In this document: positions 5,054 through 6,732 of the stretch, piece after piece
Position numbering within the stretch: position 1 is the stretch's first letter
How the letters are laid out: every line of letters starts with the position of its first letter
Assembly: GCA_027731885.1 (NCBI GenBank)
Contig: JAQCAO010000067.1
Span: 1-6,732, forward strand
DNA from: Actinomycetota bacterium
Lineage (GTDB): Bacteria; Actinomycetota; Actinomycetes; Nanopelagicales; Nanopelagicaceae
Direction of reading: 5' to 3'
Length of the DNA: 6,732 nucleotides
Notes under the pieces: generated by a model
Databases searched by the model: none
The model's input: the letters and a program-made list of their open reading frames with translations, nothing else
Told to the model about the DNA's origin: nothing
Program-made: the position numbers and the translations under genes

Positions 5054-6220
5054 ATGAGAGAGGGCCAGATCAAAATCCCATCTCTCTCTGATTTGCAAAC
5101 TCATCGCAGCGAGAAGTGGCGCAGCTTTCCACAGGAAATTCTGCCGTTGCCAGTTGCAGAAATGGATTTTCCAGTAGCCGAACCAATTCGCCAAGTACTT
5201 ACCGAAATGGTTAACGCCTCAGATCTGGGATATCTCGGTCCAATCCCAGAGATGGGGATCTCGTTTTCTGGATTTGCTAACCGCCGATGGAATTGGTTAG
5301 TGAACCCAGATTATGTTCGCGTTGCTACCGACGTTGGTGTGGCCGTTGTAGAACTGCTTCGCATCTTCACCAAACCCGGAGATAAAGTCCTATTCAGCTC
5401 TCCTGTTTATCAAAACTTCTACACCTGGATGCGTGAAACACAAGTAGAGATGATCGATGTTCCATTTAAAGTTGATCCTGAATCAACTGATGGAACAGGT
5501 TGGAGCCATGATTGGAATGCGATAGAGGCCGCATACAGAAGTGGAATATCTGTACATTTGCTTTGCAGCCCGCATAATCCACTGGGCAAGGTTTACACGC
5601 GCGAAAAATTACTACGGATAATTGCTTTAGCAGAAGAATATAACGTGGTTGTTATTTCTGATGAAATTCATGCCCCCCTGACCTTTAAAGAGTCACCATT
5701 TATCCCTTTTCTCTCATTGGGCGAGGATGCGGCCAAGGTTGGGGTTACAGTTACAGCGTCTAGTAAAGGCTGGAATATTGCCGGCCTCAAATGTGCGATT
5801 ATCATTTCGCAGAGTGAAAAAATGCATGAAAAGTTAAATGAATTACCACCAGCACTGCACTATAGAGCCTCACTACTAGGCGCATTTGCCACAGTCACCG
5901 CTTTCGAAAAATGCGATGATTGGTTAGATGAGGCTATTGAAATTTTAGATCAGAATCGAAATTTAATCGCGAATTTAATTTCATTGCGAATTCCAGCGGT
6001 TGGATATCACCTGCCACATGCCTCTTATTTGGCGTGGCTTGATATGAGCGAATTAAATCTGGGATACGATCCCGGGCTAGCGCTAGTCGAACGCGCCAAG
6101 GTTGCCTTTAACTCGGGCCACATTTATGGCGAAGTAGGCAGAAACCATGTCCGATTTAATTTTGCTACTAGTCCTGTAATTATCACTGAAGCCATCGAAC
6201 GCATCGCAAGAGCGCTTTAG
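5054..6220 (+). CDS. patB: MalY/PatB-type PLP-dependent aminotransferase or cystathionine beta-lyase
   Basis: 388 residues, full length for the MalY/PatB group of class I/II (fold type I) aminotransferases. The opening KWRSFPQEILPLPVAEMDFPVAEPI is the signature of this group (compare 'KW...P.d.lPlWVADMDF'). PLP contacts visible are Y119 (SPVYQNF), N175 (SPHNPLGKV), D203 (SDEIHA), the Schiff-base lysine K238 in TASSKGWN, and the carboxylate-binding R367 (HVRFNF). Known members cleave cystathionine or cysteine conjugates to pyruvate, ammonia and a thiol, and E. coli MalY also modulates a regulator. Whether this one is a lyase or a transaminase cannot be settled from sequence alone. It is 17 nt downstream of the LacI-family gene and 15 nt upstream of an FAD oxidoreductase, suggesting one operon. 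The symbol is by family, not proven orthology. Confidence 0.85.
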   Translation: MREGQIKIPSLSDLQTHRSEKWRSFPQEILPLPVAEMDFPVAEPIRQVLTEMVNASDLGYLGPIPEMGISFSGFANRRWNWLVNPDYVRVATDVGVAVVELLRIFTKPGDKVLFSSPVYQNFYTWMRETQVEMIDVPFKVDPESTDGTGWSHDWNAIEAAYRSGISVHLLCSPHNPLGKVYTREKLLRIIALAEEYNVVVISDEIHAPLTFKESPFIPFLSLGEDAAKVGVTVTASSKGWNIAGLKCAIIISQSEKMHEKLNELPPALHYRASLLGAFATVTAFEKCDDWLDEAIEILDQNRNLIANLISLRIPAVGYHLPHASYLAWLDMSELNLGYDPGLALVERAKVAFNSGHIYGEVGRNHVRFNFATSPVIITEAIERIARAL

Positions 6221-6235
6221 TTAGCGAATATTTAT

Positions 6236-6732
6236 ATGGCTCTCGATAAAAAATACGATGCGATAGTTGTGGGAGGTGGCCACAACGGTTTAGTCGCCGC
6301 CTCATACCTTGCCCTTGCCGGGAAAAAGGTGGTACTTCTGGAGGCAGAGCGCGAGCTCGGAGGAGCCACCACAAGTGTTCGCCCTTTTCCAGAATTCGAT
6401 GCTCGTTTATCTAGGTACTCGTACTTGGTATCGCTCTTACCCGATCAAATAGTTGCTGATCTCGGCGTAAAGTTTAAAACTCTAGAACGTGCAATAGCCT
6501 CATATACACCGTACTCAAATCAGAACAAAGGCTCAGATGGCGGACTTTTAATCTCACAAAATTGGGATGAAGGTACCGCCCAAAGTTTCCAAGAGTTAAC
6601 CGGCACACCTGCAGAAGGAGTGGCCTGGCGGGAGTTCTATAGTGAAATCGCCGAACTTGCGAAAAGAATTGCCCCTTCAATGTTGCAACCTTTAAAGAGC
6701 GCAAAAACTCTTAAGGAAGAGATTGATCTACC
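6236..6732 (+). CDS. Phytoene-dehydrogenase-like FAD/NAD(P) oxidoreductase, N-terminal part (runs off the window)
   Basis: 165 complete codons are present and no stop is reached. The first residues form a Rossmann FAD-binding motif, AIVVGGGHNGLVAASYLA (9-26), with GxGxxG glycines G13, G15 and G18. The acidic residue E36 ends the second strand (VVLLEAE), and GGATTS follows at 42-47. The GHNGL variant and the following FDARLSRYSYLVSLLP segment are typical of the phytoene-desaturase-related PYROXD2 group, a flavin amine-oxidase-like family whose bacterial substrates are mostly unknown. It need not act in carotenoid synthesis, and no other carotenoid gene is visible. ATG 6236 is the first start after the preceding stop in this frame, 15 nt downstream, and lacks both a ribosome binding site and a clear -10 box. 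It is probably co-transcribed with the MalY/PatB-type gene. Confidence 0.85.
   Translation, partial: MALDKKYDAIVVGGGHNGLVAASYLALAGKKVVLLEAERELGGATTSVRPFPEFDARLSRYSYLVSLLPDQIVADLGVKFKTLERAIASYTPYSNQNKGSDGGLLISQNWDEGTAQSFQELTGTPAEGVAWREFYSEIAELAKRIAPSMLQPLKSAKTLKEEIDL

Noticed and set aside
6183..6704. Two short minus-strand open frames (6183-6374 and 6474-6704)
   Set aside because: They are antisense to the end of the PLP enzyme and to the FAD-binding domain of the oxidoreductase, and they have no recognisable motif.

Overview
The window suggests a low-GC, compact actinobacterium. A WhiB1-type iron-sulfur regulator, a PdtaS-type GAF/PAS sensor kinase and a DUF6912-type small protein are markers of Actinomycetota, while base composition (by eye mid-40s % GC) and very short gaps are unlike Streptomyces or Mycobacterium. 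A streamlined freshwater lineage of the Nanopelagicales (acI, Planktophila-like) is the best guess. That is inference from gene content and composition; no search was run.

Left part (1-2328, + strand): the C-terminal end of a MinD/CpaE-type P-loop ATPase, a DUF6912-like protein, and a complete PdtaS-like histidine kinase 3 nt behind it. They look like one transcription unit, possibly with an extra leaderless promoter before the second gene. The kinase's expected partner, an ANTAR response regulator (PdtaR), is not in the window. A whiB1-like gene lies convergent to the kinase with 24 nt between stop codons (minus strand, 2353-2622). A tRNA-Arg(CCG) gene follows on the minus strand (2767-2838).

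Middle part (2839-4022, + strand): a short region divergent from the tRNA precedes msrA and msrB. These overlap by 4 nt and together repair both diastereomers of methionine sulfoxide. A 166-nt intergenic stretch follows. It holds a hairpin around the msrB stop, candidate promoters, and two sets of three repeats with an exact 10-bp period.

Right part (4023-6732, + strand): a LacI-family repressor with an atypical hinge region, a MalY/PatB-type PLP-dependent C-S lyase or aminotransferase 17 nt later, and the first 165 codons of a phytoene-dehydrogenase-like (PYROXD2-type) FAD oxidoreductase that runs off the window. Spacing suggests co-transcription, and the regulator may control itself and the lyase.

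Most of the window is ordinary core or accessory metabolism. The points that most deserve a second look are the helically phased repeats before lacI, the missing hinge leucine in that LacI protein, a G-G mismatch in the tRNA acceptor stem, and the recurring '-10 hexamer, 7 nt, ATG' arrangement of leaderless genes. I found no clear new multi-gene system.
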